The notes under the pieces are model-generated. The model was not told the origin of the DNA. It searched no databases and was given only the letters and a program-made list of their open reading frames with translations. The position numbers and the translations under genes are program-made. Shown here piece after piece: positions 1-12,309 of a stretch of 64,000 bases of DNA (positions within the stretch are counted from its first letter, which is position 1; each line of letters opens with the position of its first letter). Origin of the DNA: Strobilurus pachycystidiatus (lineage: Eukaryota; Basidiomycota; Agaricomycetes; Agaricales; Physalacriaceae); contig JAHLMK010000023.1 of NCBI GenBank assembly GCA_019915135.1, positions 434,001 to 498,000 of the forward strand. Direction: 5' to 3'.

Positions 1-1286
1 GAGCGGCGTTCTTCCACTGCGTAGCAAGAGTCGAGTTAGTTTCTACCTGTGCGAGGAGTAGAAGCCCGTTGGAGACTACGCCTGCAGCGGATGAATCTGC
101 TGGACGGGGATTTGGAATGGCGGGTGCGTTAAAATCCCTGAGAAGGTCTTTAGTAACATGGTTCATTTCGGAGATCGGGAGTAAGCACTCACCAAGGAAC
201 GACTCCGTCGGAGGGAAGGTTATTGATGAAGTACGTCGCCATCCGACGCGAGGTGTTGAGGTAGTTCTCGTCTCCGGTTCGAAGATACACTGTAAAAGTT
301 AACCTTTCGAAGATCCGCCAAGTAATGTGGGGACATACTGTTAGCAAAACCGTAGATACCCCAGCTTTGGCCTCGGCTCCAAGTGCTTTTGAAAAGATCA
401 TCAGGCAAAATGATCACAGTTACGATGAAAAATTCAGACCTATTATCAGCATATCCCTGGTTGGTGACTTTCATGATTACAGAGCCAGTCGTCCCATTGT
501 ATACCACGACATGCCAGGATGAGCCTAGTAATCGATCCTCGTCAAACCCGTTTCAAAGTTCACACCTAGATTCAGCCACTCACCATCGTCCCTCACATGA
601 TTCTTCATCGTCGTATCCGCATGTTTGATGGCTATGTCGCGCAAGGTGGTGTTTCCGGTAAGAGCTGCAGACGCAAAGAGGACATCGAGGTTCATCATGT
701 TGTCGATGATGACCGTGAACTGGTTGGGGTCGGAGGTGTCCCAGCTGCGCGTGCACCCGACGATGGAGCTAAACCGGTTCGCGAGGTAGCGAGCAAAGCC
801 GTTTATCGCGGTGATGGCGGTTTGGTTGGATGAATTTCTAAGATCAGGGTTTCAGTGGAAGGAAGGAAGGAGAGAAGGAAGTGAGATTCAAACATACAGC
901 GCAAGCTCGTTAACGAAGGGGAAGCTCAGGAACCCCACGTCGTGTCCGACGCCGTTCGATGTCTCGAGCGGGATGAGCGCCGTGCTCCACGCCTGCCCAA
1001 GCGTGCGCCAGTTCGTGTTGGTGGAGTCGACGGAGGCGCCACAGAGAGTCTTGCGCGTGTTGAGTTCGTACATCAGCGCAGGGAAGAATCCCGAAGTCCA
1101 GGAATTCGCGGCGGTGTTCTGCCATGTGCCTGTGGTGTTGGTTTGCTGGGGATAGGATGTGGTGGAGTGAGAGTTGGCGGTGGTTAGGGACTTGGTGAAG
1201 AGGAGAGAGGAGTAGAGTTGGGAGGGGATGGTTTGGGAGAGCCCGCTGAGGACGAGGCTGGATAGGATGATGGAAGAGAGAAGCAT
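1..1286 (-). CDS. GH88 unsaturated glucuronyl hydrolase-like protein, 3' end cut by window
   Basis: A probably secreted hydrolase of glycoside hydrolase family 88, whose members remove unsaturated uronic acids from fragments made by polysaccharide lyases. The start at 1284-1286 opens a hydrophobic signal peptide of about 17 residues (MLLSSIILSSLVLSGLS). The following exon has NSWTSGFFPALMYEL and HDVGFLSFPF. A second exon, around 790-590, has DNMMNLDVLFASAAL and TTMKNHVREDG. A third, around 400-340, has TWSRGQSWGIYGF, and a fourth, below about 300, has YLRTGDENYLNT and LPSDGVVPW. This order is the family's (alpha/alpha)6-barrel order. In the family, Asp residues of the HD and DNMMN segments are the catalytic or binding acids. 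Several short introns interrupt the gene. The C-terminal part lies beyond base 1. Its upstream region is shared with the divergent TFIIA gene. Exon borders are approximate. Confidence 0.9.
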
Positions 1287-1772
1287 CGTTGTCCTACGGT
1301 GCCACGTGGGTTCACTGGGGATGGAAGGTTATTATATGAGAGAGGAATTTTCTGGGCATGGACTAGCATCGTGATACCGGACCGTAGCCACAGCACCGTC
1401 CATGCCTACACAGCGCGTGATGGTAGAGCATGTGGATCCATCGAAAGAATGACTGCGTTCGCTCGTAGAGCCGGACGGCTGGGCTAGTTGAGTCGGATAA
1501 TCATCGCGTTAAGTTAGAGCCAAACAGTTCGTCGCGTCACTGGAGAGGCAATCATTGATGATCATGCTGTAGGGAACTGCTGATCTTAAATTTGAACCTG
1601 ACAGAGCTCTTCAGTCATAGTCGTCCACCAGTCAAGAAAACAGATTCAGCAACGAAGAGTACAGGATGCTGATAGGAAGAGTCCAAGGTGACTCGGCAAT
1701 GTCATCCGGCAAAGTGGACCCTTCGATCGTGAGGCGCTGAGTCAGGCCAGTGACTGTTGCCTTTGAACCACC
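1287..1772. other. Divergent intergenic region between GH88 and TFIIA gamma
   Basis: This 486-bp gap separates two genes read outwards and must hold both promoters. No open frame with family features was found and no clear TATA box or repeat was seen. Confidence 0.5.
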
Positions 1773-2264
1773 ATGGCCTCTGCTTATTACGAATTCTACC
1801 GTGGCTCGTCGTGCGTTTCCTAGTCACTCGCTCTCCGCATTCACTGAAGTTAAGCAGCATCGGGATGGCGCTGACGGACTCGCTGGACGAGCTTATCACG
1901 AGCGGCGCCATCACGCCTCAGCTCGCGATGAAGGTTCTGCAACAGGTGCGCGGACACGTTCTACCCCTGAAACGCCTCTCACAATCGGCCTTAGTTTGAT
2001 AAATCGCTTGCAGACACCATGGTGAGGCAAGTCAAGCATAAAACAACGCTCAAGGTGCGCATCTACAGCCTCTCTATCCTCGTGCCGCGCCTTGAATAGG
2101 AATCTTAGGGCCACCTGCATACATATCGCCTCTGCGATGACGTCTGGACATTCATCGTCAAGAATCCGTCTTTCAAGATGGAGTCTAACGAGCATGTCGG
2201 CGCACCAAAGCTAAAGATTATCGCTTGCAAAAACGGAGACGCCATAGAAGCCAGCAAGAAGTAG
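1773..2264 (+). CDS. TOA2: Transcription initiation factor IIA gamma (small) subunit
   Basis: General RNA polymerase II factor. The small TFIIA subunit pairs with the large one and stabilises TBP on promoter DNA. Four exons can be read exactly: 1773-1810, 1858-1945, 1995-2054 and 2109-2264, with GT..AG introns of 47, 49 and 54 bp. They join in frame to a 113-residue protein, the usual length. The N-terminal four-helix part has [20 protein letters not shown] followed by [12 protein letters not shown] and FDKSLADTM. The C-terminal beta-barrel part has [11 protein letters not shown] and FKMES, then a Lys-rich end. Because all exons are short and spliced, each single-frame translation ends early and the gene is easily missed. 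Single housekeeping copy, divergent from the GH88 gene. Confidence 0.97.
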
Positions 2265-2397
2265 TGTTTCTCTCTATCATCATGCTATCTGTATTTCTAG
2301 ACACATTCACACCGCTGCTATCACCATCCAGTTCACGGCCCCCCATGCACTTGTCAGTAAACTAGGATCTCATTATCTCTATATCTGAATTCTACAT

Positions 2398-3129
2398 TTG
2401 TGTCCTATCACATTCGTACCGACGTCGACTTTGTTGCGGCCACGCTGCCGCTGGTGCGCCTACTCTGGACGGTTGTCTTTGTTCGATATGGATGCGGGCG
2501 CTTCGGAGGGACCTTGGCCCCTGCGCCTTCAACGTTCATTATTCGGACTCAACACTGTGCGTCTGACTAAACAGCTCGGAGCTTGCTATGATAGGACCGA
2601 CTCGTCCTATAATCGAACGACGTATATTGACAGCTCGCCTCTTTTACATATGGTCAGTAGCGAGACTAAGGACCGCCTTTCACGTAAAGAACTGTCCCAT
2701 GGTATGTTTGTACGGCTGTCGACATTCAGGTCAGGGTAATTTGTATCTCTCGAGTTGGACGTTAGTGTTCTCAACGCCCTACTCTGCGCGGGTGGCTTGC
2801 TTGCCTGGGTGATCGCAGACCGTTTCCTTGTCCTCAAGTATTGCCGATGATCTCTCGGTTTCGAAGCTTAGCAGCCTCATTCGAGTTTGGTGTTCACTAG
2901 TAAAGACTTGCCTAAGTACCTTTACATGCTGCAGAGCTTTACTCGCTCGCTCGATAAACGTTTGGATGCATCTAAGGAAATCACTACCTACGACTCACAT
3001 GTCGACGGGCTCGGGGGGTTCAAAACTTCAAGATTCCACCAAGATTCAGACTTTCATCCCAAGACTCAATTCCAGCTAGTTGTGATTTGCGAGCGAGTAT
3101 CCGTGCGACTGTCATCCAATCCTACATAG
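2398..3129 (+). pseudogene. Possible decayed multi-pass membrane protein gene
   Basis: Between TFIIA and the GPI protein there are scattered membrane-like segments that do not join into one gene. ARLFYIWSVARL lies around 2625-2660 and LNALLCAGGLLAWVIADRF around 2770-2825, in different frames with stops between them. They faintly recall fungal DUF6534-type membrane proteins (inference). No start, no consistent splice chain and no family signature could be assembled, so this is probably relic DNA or non-coding. Confidence 0.2.
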
Positions 3130-3241
3130 CTATCAGGAAGATTTTAAATAACGAGCGAGTATATATAACGAGCGGCAAGGACTGGACGAATGAAACCCAG
3201 GAAATGGAACATATCGGTCCGTGAAAGTCAGAACGTGAAAT

Positions 3242-3995
3242 TCAGAAAGTCATCAATCCGAGAAGGGCACCAATGGCACCGAAGCCGAGACCCACAGAGG
3301 TCTTGAGGGCACCGTTGCCAGTTTGGGTGGACGAGGCGGCACTGCTAGAGCCAGTGCTGGTGCCGGAGGAGCCAGAGCCGGAGGAGGTCGGGGAACCGAC
3401 GCCGACGGTGGTGGTGGGGTATGCGGAGCCCGCGGCCTTGATCTCAAAGGGCTGAGAGGTGGCGTAGACCTGAAGAGAGAGGGTCAAGTTGGCATAAAGG
3501 AACAGAAACGGGCAAAGGTACATCAGTGTTATTGAGGGGATTGGCCAGGGAGAGGGTGTAGCCAGTTCCAGCATTGAAGCCGACCTGTTGCGGAGTGAGG
3601 ACCTTTGAGCAGTCGGCATTCTGCGAGATGGCGACGCTGCGAGGAATGAGTCGGACTTCCTCAAAAGAGTAAGACGAGCGTACATGGCTTGGGAGGCTGC
3701 CATTATGGAGGTGTCTGTGTTGCCAATCCTGGGGATGGGGTTCAGAGTGGGCCAAGCTAGTCGACGTTGGAGGGCACTCACAACACCGTGAATTCACTGG
3801 GATGATCCGAGGACGTGCAGGTCCATGCAAAGACATTCTGCGACTGGGCGACTGGCGGGACGCATTAGCAGAGAGAGGCGGCAAAAGGACGGCGGACGAC
3901 GTACCCCACCAGGTCTGCGAGTTGGGGGTCGTGACCTCGAACGCGGAGGCGGCGGTGGCGGCGGCGGCAACGGCGAAGACGAGACGGGCAAGCAT
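3242..3995 (-). CDS. Ser/Thr-rich GPI-anchored protein with Kre9/KNH-like N-terminal domain
   Basis: Predicted cell-surface protein of the basidiomycete Ser/Thr-rich GPI-anchored family (Kre9/KNH N-terminal domain), linked in yeast to beta-1,6-glucan assembly. The start at 3993-3995 gives an Ala-rich signal peptide (MLARLVFAVAAAATAASA) followed by FEVTTPNSQTWW. Later exons carry QSQNVFAWTCTSSDHPSEF, VTPQQVGFNAGTGYTLSLAN and YATSQPFEIKAAGSAYP. The tail is a Gly/Ser/Thr linker and a terminal hydrophobic stretch (SVGLGFGAIGALLGLMTF), as expected for GPI attachment. About four short introns split the domain. Extension of the first exon upstream of 3995 is possible but unneeded. The glucan role is inferred from the family only. 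Confidence 0.85.
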
Positions 3996-4589
3996 GGCTG
4001 ATGGATGCGAGGGCAACAAAGTCGACAAGGACAGCAAGGGGATGGGAAAAGCAAGCTGATGCGAAAACGGCCAGAACGTGCCACCCTTCAATCCGTCGCC
4101 GGCAATTTCCATTGCCCGGCATGTGCTCCCCGTGCCTGTCTCAGCCGTACAACCGACCCCAGACCTTCCCCGCATCTCGAAGTTCAAGTCTCTTGCGGTG
4201 GTAGTCATGACCAAAGTGTGGCGCAATTTTCCGCGCATCAGTCCTCCTACCATTCGTCAGTGTCTCGCCAAGGTGTGTCTTGGACCGAAGGTTTGGCATG
4301 GGTCTGAACGTTTGAAATGGCGCATTGGTCCAGGGATGGTAGACATGATGGGAGAGACGAAAGATGGTTATACTACTGCGACTCTGACTAGAATGGTAAG
4401 TGGTTGAACTTGCGCCGCAAATGGTCAGGATTGCATAAAGGTTGTGACCCAGTCACCTATGCCTCTTCAAGACTTCGCCAAATGACCTTGCTCCTTCATT
4501 CCACACTGCTGAGAAAATACACGCATCTGAAATCTAGACCAAAGAGACCGAGTACACAATGTACATAATCCAAATCCTACCAACTCAAC
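3996..4589. other. Intergenic region
   Basis: About 590 bp between the GPI-protein start and the end of the next gene on the same strand. Open frames here run opposite to the genes and have biased composition. No feature is supported. Confidence 0.4.
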
Positions 4590-6596
4590 TCAAACGATAG
4601 TGTCATTATCTTCAACTTGCGGCAGGAGTTTTTCTCTCGGGTAAGGAGAGGGCAGAGCACGCGACACAGGTGTAGGCAGAGCGCGAGACGAGGCTGTACC
4701 TGGGGCGCCACGCAACGAAGACGGAGCTGTTACACTCCTGTGACCTGAAGAACTATTCGCGATCGCGTGAGAGCGTTCGCCACGATCGACATAGTGTGGA
4801 GGAAGCTCTACAATGTCCTCCTCATACACCGTGACAGGCGGCGGAGGGGCGCGTCCACCATCACGGTGTAACACAAAGACCTGATGATTCTGTTGAGGGC
4901 CTTCGGGTGTTGGGGGAAGTCCGCTACTGCCCGAAGAACTGCTGACCATCGACCCAGCCAAAGAGCGTCCATCTGAAGGCGTGTAGTTGGAAAAGCCGAG
5001 GCCCATTGGTCCACTGATTTCCGACGCGGGCATTCCGACATTGTTGTTGCCTCTGTTATTGCTGTTGTTCAGTCGACTGTCAAATGCGTACGGAAATTGC
5101 TCGTCTTTCGGCGTCCGGCGGCGCTGCAAATACATATGGCCAAGCCAGGCCAGGCCGGCAAGGAGTACACCGCCAAACAGACCTCCGATGCCAGCACCAG
5201 CGGCAGTGCCTGCTGCTTTCTTCGCGTTGCTAAAGTAGTAAACTACGTCAGCCAGCGGGTGAACGAGTATGGGTCTCTTACATGGTGCCGGGGGCTAGAC
5301 AGTCGGTTGAACCAAAGCCTCCCGCGTGCATGGGACCGTTCGCCCATACGAGACCGTCCGCACTGACCATGGACATGAAGAACGGCATGGCGCGCGACTG
5401 AAGTTCATGAATAATCAGCAGTTGCAGTGGCTTGATCAAGACGCACCAAAGATATAGTCCAGACGATGGGATCCATCGTATCCGACGTCAAGTTGAATGG
5501 TGGTGATAACGGCGGCGCGATCTGAATCGTTAAACCTCAACTTCTAGGGAGATCCTATGGAAGATGTCTGGCGTACTGTCAAAATAAACGGCGGCTTCCC
5601 CTCGTTCGGTTTGATCGAAATATCAGTGCACTGTTATTGGATTGGAATATTGAGTGGGCTTCCTGTCATACACTGAATACTGTTTGCTGCACGCACCTGG
5701 TCTGGGAACCCAAACTGCGATATTGGGCCTCCATCGGCAACGGTTCCAGTGATATTGAGAACGGTATCAGGGAATGTCACATTCGGACATCGCAGAGCTT
5801 CCTCTATGCCATCGAGATTCGGGATGACCGTGTAAGTGTCTTGACAGCCACCAGGCACCCCATTCGAGTCGAACTGTGATCGTGTCAACCATCTTTTTGG
5901 GTTCGATACAGACTGAGCTTTCATCTCCTACCATGCAGATCTGATACTATGTTGGTAGGGACGCTCAGAGCTGTGTAGAGTAGAGTGGAATGGATTTTCT
6001 TACTTGAGTCCCGGGGGCAAAGGGAACGGCCCAATCCTGGGGTTGAAGTTGAAAATGAGAGGGGATGGAATGGTATTGTCCACGTACGAATTCCAGTCCT
6101 TGACCTGCATCCACCAGAAATGGCGTGACGAACGTCCTGAGATCCATCAGACATGAGTGTCGTGAATGTCAGTAGGAGATGCCCACGAGGTGTATATCTG
6201 CAGCGAGTAAGGCGCAACAGGATTCGGCCTGTTCTGTTGTGAGCGGAGGTGCCGATGGACATGCGAAAGTTCGCTCACCCAATCGCACCCTCGCGACCCC
6301 ACTTCAAGTGGAGAACCTCGCATTGCTCTACACAGTAGGCCGATGAGTATTCCGAACAGGATCGTAGACTTCCTTCCTACGCGATACTGGGATTGGCACA
6401 GGCGCTCCAGGTATATTGTAGTCGAAGAAAAACCCCTACGCTCATTATGATCAGAAGTGGGCAGAGACACGGGTACTGGTACACTCACTGGTTGTAGAAA
6501 AGGAACCACTTTGGCTGCCACGGGCGCCAGAAGATATGCCAGAACCAGCCAGGCCATGAAAAAGAACGACACCATCGAGGTAAAGGAAAGCAGCAA
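4590..6596 (-). CDS. Single-pass (type I) membrane protein, function unknown
   Basis: Multi-exon gene for a secretory-pathway protein with an extracellular part, one membrane span and a disordered cytosolic tail. The N-terminus around 6596-6530 is hydrophobic (MVSFFFMAWLVLAYLLAP) and fits a signal peptide. Which of two nearby Met codons starts translation is unsure. Extracellular exons around 6150-5990 and 5924-5634 contain PSPLIFNFNPRIGPFPLPPG and PNVTFPDTVLNITGT, with Asn glycosylation sites and Cys residues. A Gly/Ala-rich membrane span (AGIGGLFGGVLLAGLAWLG) sits near 5200-5150. It is followed by a basic stop-transfer MYLQRRRTP and a Ser/Pro-rich tail ending at 4590. Such proteins are common and uncharacterised in mushrooms. 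Exon borders are approximate. Confidence 0.7.
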
Positions 6597-7134
6597 GAGC
6601 GCTGCCCTTGTATGAGAGCAAGGACCGGTTCACCGTTCACGCGACAGCTTTAAATGAACAGTTGGGGTGATGGCATCTTTTGCCTACAGTGCACATCCGA
6701 TCCTGAAAGCAAGACTGGTGCCAAGGGACCGGCGATGATGAGAAAAAAAATCAGATATATTAGAATATCCGGATTGGTTGCGGGTATTAGTAGGTTATGG
6801 TGAAACGGTGATGCAAAACGCTGGTTGGAGACTCACAGCCAACTATACAGGGCAATCTACTGGTCGAGGACCAATCAAGACGAATTCTCAAGGTGCCTGC
6901 TGATCAGGATGGACTCATTCTACGGGCGTTTCGTTATGATAGGTCCGTATCGTGATTTAAGTGATTTATGTGGGTCGCATGAAGGCGACTGAGACGACTG
7001 TCGTATAACCAAAGTACAACACAGATATCGATATGTTCCATGCATGTATAAATCTAGAATGAGCTCAGTAGAGCGATCGAGAAAGAAAGGACGACTGCAG
7101 ACACACAATATAATCAATACCATCCGACCCGTCG
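6597..7134. other. Intergenic region
   Basis: 540 bp of AT-richer DNA between two genes on the minus strand. It includes the probable promoter of the membrane-protein gene. No coding or RNA feature was recognised. Confidence 0.4.
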
Positions 7135-9394
7135 CTAATAGAAAGACTGATGCAAGAAAATAGGAAAAGATCTGATCATGACTGGATCATGATATGCTAA
7201 CTTAGACGTTAATCCTGTTACCGTAGGGTCAGAATAGAGCCCGCAAATTGAGTGAAGGCGTACCACATAATATCTCTGCGGTCGGTCAATTTCTGTCCAA
7301 GTTACCGTGCATCGTTTGTTGAGCCAACTGAGGACGTCGACACCGAGCCCTTGGCTATCAAGTAACTCGAGCGTTTTGATGGGCACCGGTTTGACACCCC
7401 CGACCATGGTGCCTGTTGTCCTGTTCTCAATTGCCTGGACAAGCTTACCCCATGTGTCTTGGACGGTTTTCGTCCACGCCTCCGAATGGCCGGCACAGTT
7501 CTTCAACCCCAAAGTATGGAGCTGGGGACACACCCAGCCATTGACGCCACCGATGCCGATGGCACCAGTGCCAACCTCTTCATCTGGGTGACTGAGTGCG
7601 TTCAACAACACCTCCACCGGACATCCCCCGATGCGGAGGCTCTCCAGACCGATGAAATCTGTCAGGAACTGCCAGTTTGTGACAGATCCGTGGTAGAAAG
7701 AGGAATGGATATGGTCTAGCGAGTCACTCCATCCGTAGCCATAGGCGACACTGAGGTGTTTGAGGCCCGTCGCCAGGCCAGGCGTATTGGCAGTCAGGGA
7801 ATGAAGAGTATCTTCGATGGAATCACGAGCCTCGATGTCAAGATTGAGTTGTTCGACGGCAGGTAGGACAAGGTTGTCAACTAGAGTGGATAGCAGATAA
7901 TGCCCGCCAATACTAAGCGACTTGAGATGAGGTAACGTTACTTGTTGCAAGGGGATGACGGGGTTGAGCACTGTATGGAAGTGAAGCGAAACCGACTCCA
8001 GTGTCTCAGAGGTTTCCTTGAGGATGTAGAAGATTTGATTGAGAGGTGGTAGCGTCGAACTTATAGAGCGTAGGACGAGCTTGCGGAGATTATTCTGGAA
8101 GATGGGGGCGGACCAAGTGAACGGCACATGTTGTAATGTCAAGGACTCCAGATTTGGCACCAGCTGGGACGGGTTTGAGGCAGTTGGTAACCAATTCCAA
8201 TCGTGGTATCCCGGAGACGGCTCTGTGGCGGACACTTCGAATTCCTTCAATAACGGAGCAGGACCTAGTTTTCAGAGATTAATTAACGACTCTCACAGGG
8301 CATCGCACATGCATGACACTTACCTTTGATAGTACTGAGAGCTGAGACAGAGGAAATATGTCGATCATACTTGAACACAAAACGCTCCCATCGGTGCATT
8401 TGTTGCACAAGGTAATAGAGGGCGACAAATCCCCATGGCGTGCTTGCCGCATCAGCGCGACTATTCCGACGACTGGAGAGAGATGTTGGGGAGGTAGGGG
8501 GCCATATATCTGGGTTCGAAGGCGAGGGGGGCAGGAACAATGGGGCACTACTCGGCGGTAGTACACCTGCAGACGTGGTGAGAATATATTGAGGTCCTGT
8601 GGACGGGCCTGAAAAGTAGCTGGGAACGGCATACAGCGAATCCGGAGGGGATGAAAAGCCACTACGTCTCCGAGTAGGGGGTGCATCAGAAGAAGACGCC
8701 TGCTTCTTCACGTGTAAATAGATTTCGATGTCAAGCGGGCCCGTAGACCCCGAGCGCTCAAGCCAGAGGCGAACGGTCTCTGGGGGCTGCTTGGGTGTAG
8801 CACGTAACCGCATCTGTTCATGTCAATGAGTACGGTGGTTTCAGATGTATACGCCACATTCGAGGGATAAACAACGGACAAAAAGACATGTGCCACGGTA
8901 GCACTGAAGCTTCCTTGGCAGAAGGCCCGGTCCGAATACGTGGGAAGGTATCGACAGTGTGGCGTGATGAAATGGAGAGAATGGAGGCTGGGAGTTGAGG
9001 GGAGATAGATAGATGAGCGACGCACTTTAGACCATAAGCGAGGCATCGAGAGAACCAAATTGCGCCAGCTCGTGTTGACTGATGCCAATAACCACGCGCA
9101 GAGAGGATGTTCTTCAAAGCACCAGTAGAACACTTCACGTAGGAGATCAGGTGGCATCCTTCGAATGGGGGAGAGATAGGACTCCGTGCTGCGAATCAAG
9201 TGCTCCAGCGCTGAGCTTTCCTCGCGCAGTGTTGCTATTTGGCATTCTGCCTCCCGAACTACCCGAGCGAGCTCTTCCTCTGCAGTCGCAATCTTCGCAG
9301 AGAGGGCGTCTTGAGACTTTTTAGTCTGTGTGAGCGTTTCCCGAGCGTCCGCAAGGCTACGCTCGGTCGGTGGTTCTGGAAGAACAGGCAACAT
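7135..9394 (-). CDS. F-box protein with leucine-rich C-terminal region
   Basis: Probable substrate receptor of an SCF ubiquitin ligase. The start at 9392-9394 opens an N-terminal coiled coil rich in Ala/Glu/Lys (roughly residues 10-65). An F-box-like domain follows: SPIRRMPPDLLREVFYWCFE, then SVNTSWRNLVLSMPRLW (roughly 70-120). The middle exon (8813-8283) carries a Ser/Pro-rich insertion. The long last exon (8250-7135) has repeated Leu-rich segments such as VPNLESLTLQHVPF, NNLRKLVLRSI, LPHLKSLSIGGHYL and LKHLSVAYGYG, consistent with irregular LRRs for substrate binding. Agaricomycetes hold large, fast-evolving families of such genes. The target is unknown. Confidence 0.85.
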
Positions 9395-9957
9395 GGAAGT
9401 CGGCAGGAAAGCAGCAAAGTAATATGAACCTGGTTAGGGTCGGATGGATTATGAACGGCATCTCATTTGACAGCCGAGATCACAAACGTCAACGGTCGTC
9501 GGTCAGGCCCTATTTCGGCCAATTTAGTTCTGCAGTCTGCATTCGTTCATTCCGTTCATATGGCCGTGTTTGGGTGTGAAATTTGTTAGCTGGTACCTAG
9601 CCGTAGAGCTTTGGTAGCTTGAGGAAAGAGGTTGTCAAGATTGCTCGTACTTTGATCCACTCTCCTTCGATCAAGCTTGCTTGCGAGGTTAGACCGTTAA
9701 CTCAACCATAGAATGGAGGAATCATCTGGAATGGAAGTACTTACACGCTTGAATTTGCATTGAGCGAAAATGAAGAAAGTAATCAAATTTGAGACGGGGG
9801 TACATCCGGTAGTCTCGCTCACCTAAATGCGAGCCGCCACATATCCATAATCTCCTCGTGTCCAGCTAGATATCAAAACAATTAGTGTGGTGTAAATATC
9901 ATACAAAATGAAGCGTAGACATCATGCAACCAAACAGTCCCTTACATACACAGAAAC
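9395..9957. other. Intergenic region
   Basis: About 560 bp between the F-box gene start and the end of the phosphotransferase gene. Short frames only, and no supported feature. Confidence 0.4.
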
Positions 9958-12309
9958 TCAAACTACGTGCGTTGCTATCTCTGCTTCGTATTCCTTCTGC
10001 TCGACTTCATGATCCCACCTTTTCCCCTGTTCTGTCACCGTCAACCACGCCTCTAACCGTCTTCCTAATTCACCGCCTCTCCCACCACAGATATCCCCTG
10101 TCATCGCAAGCATCTGCTCCTTCTCTGCTTCCTTGTCAAATGGAAGTTTCGTGGACACCTTTCGTCTGCCAGCTGCACCAGTGGATTCCCTCGAATCAGG
10201 TACTTCGATGACAGCCGGCTCGTGACACCAGTCATCTTCCGCCTCTTCTGGTCCCAGGATGCTCTCGGCAAGTCCTTCTTCCCATCCATCCCATTCTATG
10301 AATCGATGCGCCATCCGCAGACGGGTACCGGCAGCCTCCCAATACAGCCACTCTCGAGCAAGTGCACCGATGCTGGGTGGTCGCGTCTTGACAGGTGTGG
10401 ATGACGAAGCCGCCATCTCAGAGACAATCTCCCGAAAGAGCTTCGCAGTGAACGGGCTAGACTGCAGGAACGCGGGTAAATGGGCGCAGGCCCACAGTGG
10501 TCGCGTGGTCGTCGATTCCCAATCAATGATGCACGTCTACAGACGCGGTTTAGATAGCAGAAACACGGGGAAGATAACGCGACTTACAATCTGTGTTGGG
10601 TTCTCGTGATCAACGAAAACGTTTTCCAAGCTAAGATCGTGGCAATCTAGTCCAAACTCCTCCGTCTCGCCTAGCTTGGCCACTTTGCTTTGCAGTTTCG
10701 TCATCAGTTTCATGAATCTATCCATCTCAGACTCGACTCGCTGAACTCGTTCCTGCAGGTGGGCAACCAAGAAGGTACTCCTCTGCATCCGTCGATAATC
10801 ACGATACATCGCGTCACCTGGCCCATCCCATTCAGCCTCACTCTCTTCCAAGTCCCATTCATCGCTATCATCACTCTGGTCGCCTGGGACGGCCTGAAGA
10901 TGGTGATGGCGCGACGACATGATTTCATCAGGGTCAAGATGCAATTTGTGTGGGGCGGCCTTGCCCTCATTCTCACGTATCACGCCCGTAACTTCTCTGT
11001 CGACACAGGACTGAAGATATGCTTGGGTCGTATCCCAAGGTCCGCGATTTATCTCAGTTGGGTGGGATAGATCGCCTCGGTTAGACCCGAAGAACGGCCA
11101 AGAAATGATCGGGCCAACATGGAACTCAGTCTTAGGTCGGGGAGTGGCAGCGACGCCAGGTGAAGAGGACGAAGATAAGGCGGACATCGCTAGCGTTGGT
11201 GAGAACGGAAACGCCGAGTAATATGTCTGTACGGCTTTGGGAGTTGGGAGGCTGGCAAGGGCGGGAGTAGAGGGCGGACTGGGACCAATGTATAGAGATC
11301 CGGTCTGTGAGAAACGATGGGCGAATAGCGGCAAGACAAGCTTGGCGAGATTGCGAAGGAGGGTTACTAGCTCACTATAGCTGAGTGAATGGTAGACGTC
11401 TGCAAGGGGTCGCCCAGGAGCCTGACGAACGGCGATGAATAAGCGGACGCCGGGGAGTGGAAGATGCCTACCTTAGACATGAGAATATATTCGCCACCTA
11501 GGCGATTGTACGGGTTGGAATCATAATGGAGCACTTCCGGGACCGGTATGGCGGTGTTATCGCGAAGGTACTGTAGAGTAGCTACCTCAGACTCGGTCTT
11601 GAGGCGGGGCATGTAGCGACGGGCAACCCTGGCGACGACTTGCTCGCCCGTGCTGAGGGTGACTAGATATGCCTGTTACGCAGTGTTAGATGCAGCAAAA
11701 TGCCTAAAGATTAAGCACACCAGCCTTGTGGAAAGTACCTGCATGGACAGTGATCAGCCAACCTGGTCAGAGCGAGCGGGTGGGGACGCACCAGCACTCA
11801 GAAACTTGATGCGCGCAACGGGCGACGAGAATTTCTCGCGTACGACGTCTTTGAGGACGGAGCGGTCGACGAGGAAAGGGAGCGCGTTGTGTAATGCGGC
11901 ATCGGCCTGCTTCTCATGCCGCCTGTCTTCATGTTCCACGTCCCAGTCCCACTCAAGGGGCTCCTGAGCAGGCATCGACGGCTGTTTGTGGTGATTGTTC
12001 GTGGTGGCGGTCGAGGACAGAGAGGGTTTGTGAGCCTTGCCGGTCATCTCGAGATGTCCAAGTCCGCGTGTCGGATCCTGCAGGTTCGTTTTCTTAGGGA
12101 GCCGATCAACACGCCGAGGATTGTCGAATTCAGCAGCAAACACCGGCCATGAGACGGTGAAAGACTTGAGACAACAGGAGCAGTTATCTCTGTGGTCGTT
12201 GGGTGAGAAAGAGACAGTACAAATTGGGAAAGACTGACATGAGATCGTGAACATTGTATTTGTCGCTGCTTTTCTGCACCGTCGCGATATCAAAGAATGG
12301 AACGTTCAT
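9958..12309 (-). CDS. APH-family (aminoglycoside phosphotransferase-like) kinase
   Basis: A protein-kinase-fold phosphotransferase of the large fungal APH family. Substrates are mostly unknown and antibiotic resistance should not be assumed. The start is taken at 12307-12309 because the reading from there (MNVPFFDIATVQ, KYNVHDLM) splices into the next exon. The N-lobe has KFSSPVARIKFLSAG, VTLSTGEQVVARVARR with the probable ATP-binding region, and TESEVATLQYLRDNTAIPVP. The catalytic loop is HDLSLENVFVD near 10620-10650. The metal-binding motif, expected as D-W-E, is IIDWES near 10520. The C-terminal exon (10416-9958) is acidic with helical segments. Inserted low-complexity stretches (Ser/Pro around 11300, acidic around 10850) make it longer than bacterial APH enzymes. 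Confidence 0.85.

Noticed and set aside
9958..12309. Reading the APH-family gene as an antibiotic-resistance determinant
   Set aside because: Fungal APH-fold kinases are a broad family with other or unknown substrates. Nothing in the context supports resistance.
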